Origin: UBA4416 sp040376995
GTDB lineage: Bacteria > Bacteroidota > Bacteroidia > B-17B0 > Aurantibacillaceae
Length of the DNA stretch: 12,941 nucleotides
Assembly: GCA_040376995.1 (NCBI GenBank)
Contig: JBEIPP010000092.1
Span: 1 to 12,941 of the forward strand
Reading direction: 5' to 3'
In this document: piece after piece, positions 11,745 through 12,941 of the stretch
Numbering within the stretch: position 1 is the stretch's first letter
How the letters are laid out: the number at the start of each line of letters is the position of its first letter
The notes under the pieces: model-generated
Told to the model about the DNA's origin: nothing
Databases searched by the model: none
Seen by the model: only the letters and a program-made list of their open reading frames with translations
Position numbers and translations under genes: made by a program

Positions 11745-12941
11745 TTATTCTGTAATCCCGAAAAATTCGTTGTAGCTAACTTCTTTAGTATCTAATTTAC
11801 AAGAAGTTTTTAATACATCTAAAACTTTTTTGCTATATAACCCTTCAAATATTTTTTGCGCTTCTTCCTGTTTCCCTAAAATACCATCAACTATTTTAGC
11901 TACTTCAGCTTCTTCAGGAACCTGACCGTAACGAGCAAATTGAGAGCGAACATAATTACTTGCCTCTTCTTTAGCTTCTTCGATAGTTACTGCAAGATTG
12001 TTGTTTTTAATAATCTTGTTTTCAATTAATTTCCATTGCATAGATTTTGCATATGCAGGGTACTCAGCTTCTAATTGCTCCTTAGTTAAAGGTTTTTCGT
12101 TTACAGCCATTAACCAACGCTTTAAGAAATCATCTGGTAAAGTGATGTTTAATTTTTCAACTAAAGTTTGTTCAACTGTTTCTACAAATTTACGGTCAGT
12201 ATCTTGAGCAAACATTAAGGCTAATTCGCCTTTGATTTTATCTTTAAATTCTTCTAAAGAATTAATTGTTCCTGCTCCATATAATTTATCAAATAACTCT
12301 TGGTTTAACTCAGCATCTTCCATACGGGCAATGTTGCGAACCGTTAATTGTAAATTAGAAGCAAATTTCTCAGCAACTTCTTTATCAATACCTAAAGAGA
12401 TTGATTTATCTACTGCAGAATCATATAACTCGTTAGCGTTGATAATGATTTTATCTTCTTTTTTAGCGCCAGTTAATTTTGTTTTAGCTGCTTCGTTTTT
12501 CAAACGATCAATTCCAATACTAGTTGATTTAAAAACACCACCAGCAACAATATTATTATCTGCATCTAATTCAACGATGTCGATGTATAATACATCTTTT
12601 CCTTCAGCAACTTCTGGATTAGAAGGTTTACCGTAGTTACGTTTTACATCTTTTAAATATTTTTCCACTAACTCATCATCAATTTTAACAGTGTTGTATA
12701 CAAATGATTGAGAGTTATCTAATTTCACATCAAAGTTAGGAGTTAAGCCTAATTCGTAGTTAAAAGTCCACTCTGTTTGATTATCGAAATCAATCTTATT
12801 ATCTTCTTTAGGCATAGGATTTCCTAAGATTTCGATTTTATTTTCGTTGATGTAGTTATATAAAGTTTCGTTTAATATTTTATTGATTTCATCTACTAAA
12901 ATAGATTTACCATGTTGTTTTTTGATTAAACCAACTGGAAC
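11745..12941 (-). CDS. tig: Trigger factor, 5' end cut by window
   Basis: 398 residues are visible. The frame stays open from the window edge, so the internal Met at 12815 is not the start. The first residues, VPVGLIKKQHGKSIL, are what follows the GFRKGK ribosome-binding signature of trigger factor. EILGNPMPKED marks the end of the N-terminal domain. Next comes a diverged FKBP-type PPIase domain (EGKDVLYIDIVELD, then GGVFKSTSIGID), as is usual for Bacteroidota. The helical C-terminal chaperone arms follow, with LYGAGTINSLEEFKDKIKGE and NITLPDDFLKRWL. It is a cytosolic ribosome-bound chaperone for nascent chains. The first 60 or so residues are missing. The KAS III gene follows after 60 nt on the same strand and may partly depend on read-through. 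Confidence 0.95.
   Translation of the reverse strand, partial: VPVGLIKKQHGKSILVDEINKILNETLYNYINENKIEILGNPMPKEDNKIDFDNQTEWTFNYELGLTPNFDVKLDNSQSFVYNTVKIDDELVEKYLKDVKRNYGKPSNPEVAEGKDVLYIDIVELDADNNIVAGGVFKSTSIGIDRLKNEAAKTKLTGAKKEDKIIINANELYDSAVDKSISLGIDKEVAEKFASNLQLTVRNIARMEDAELNQELFDKLYGAGTINSLEEFKDKIKGELALMFAQDTDRKFVETVEQTLVEKLNITLPDDFLKRWLMAVNEKPLTKEQLEAEYPAYAKSMQWKLIENKIIKNNNLAVTIEEAKEEASNYVRSQFARYGQVPEEAEVAKIVDGILGKQEEAQKIFEGLYSKKVLDVLKTSCKLDTKEVSYNEFFGITE

Noticed and set aside
12232..12636. 134-codon open frame on the plus strand
   Set aside because: It lies opposite trigger factor, whose frame has clear domain motifs; the plus-strand peptide is low-complexity Ser/Asn/Leu-rich with no recognisable motif.
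11745..12815. Trigger factor read as a complete 356-aa protein starting at 12815
   Set aside because: The frame continues to the window edge with VPVGLIKKQHG and EILGNP, which belong to the N-terminal ribosome-binding domain.

Overview
The window looks like chromosomal DNA of an AT-rich member of the Bacteroidota that has a type IX secretion system (T9SS). Three things point there: two large secreted proteins end in type A T9SS sorting domains, the upstream regions carry Bacteroidota-type -7 boxes (TAnnTTTG) and lack clear Shine-Dalgarno sequences, and the ORF6N protein, the diverged trigger factor and the BtrH-like gene are all of types common in that phylum. Genus and species cannot be read from the sequence.

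Layout. (1) 1-1660, plus strand, is accessory DNA: the C-terminal end of an IS630-type transposase, an ORF6N-domain gene, a zeta-toxin-like P-loop kinase gene, and a 58-codon gene that overlaps the kinase gene by 11 nt, closed by a strong terminator. Two related palindromes (core ACAATTTGT) lie before and after the ORF6N gene. This looks like a toxin-antitoxin or phage-related module. (2) 1664-8183, plus strand, holds two tandem genes for exported T9SS cargo. Their N-terminal beta-propellers differ (14 FG-GAP/VCBS repeats in one, seven SBBP-like blades in the other), but they share a homologous C-terminal module of about 330 residues: dockerin-like calcium loops, a cohesin-like domain and a T9SS sorting domain. 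Both also share an upstream promoter block with identical internal spacing. (3) 8198-8244 is a perfect 16-bp inverted repeat between convergent genes, followed by a minus-strand lipoprotein gene and a repeat-rich intergenic region (8727-9041) with a possible mobile or interspersed repeat. (4) 9042-12941, minus strand, carries in transcription order trigger factor (tig, start beyond the window), a DarB-like beta-ketoacyl-ACP synthase III, a 132-aa conserved-looking protein of unknown function, and a BtrH-like papain-fold acyltransferase whose start overlaps the preceding gene by 8 nt.

How the genes may work together. The kinase and its overlapping small ORF are probably co-translated as a toxin-antitoxin-like pair, with the ORF6N protein a possible regulator. 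The two secreted proteins are probably expressed in parallel and anchored or assembled at the cell surface through the shared C-terminal module. The ketosynthase, small protein and BtrH-like trio resembles a fragment of the flexirubin/dialkylresorcinol-type clusters of Bacteroidota, but here it stands alone beside tig. It is the best candidate for an undescribed small acyl-transfer pathway. No tRNA, rRNA or CRISPR array was seen.
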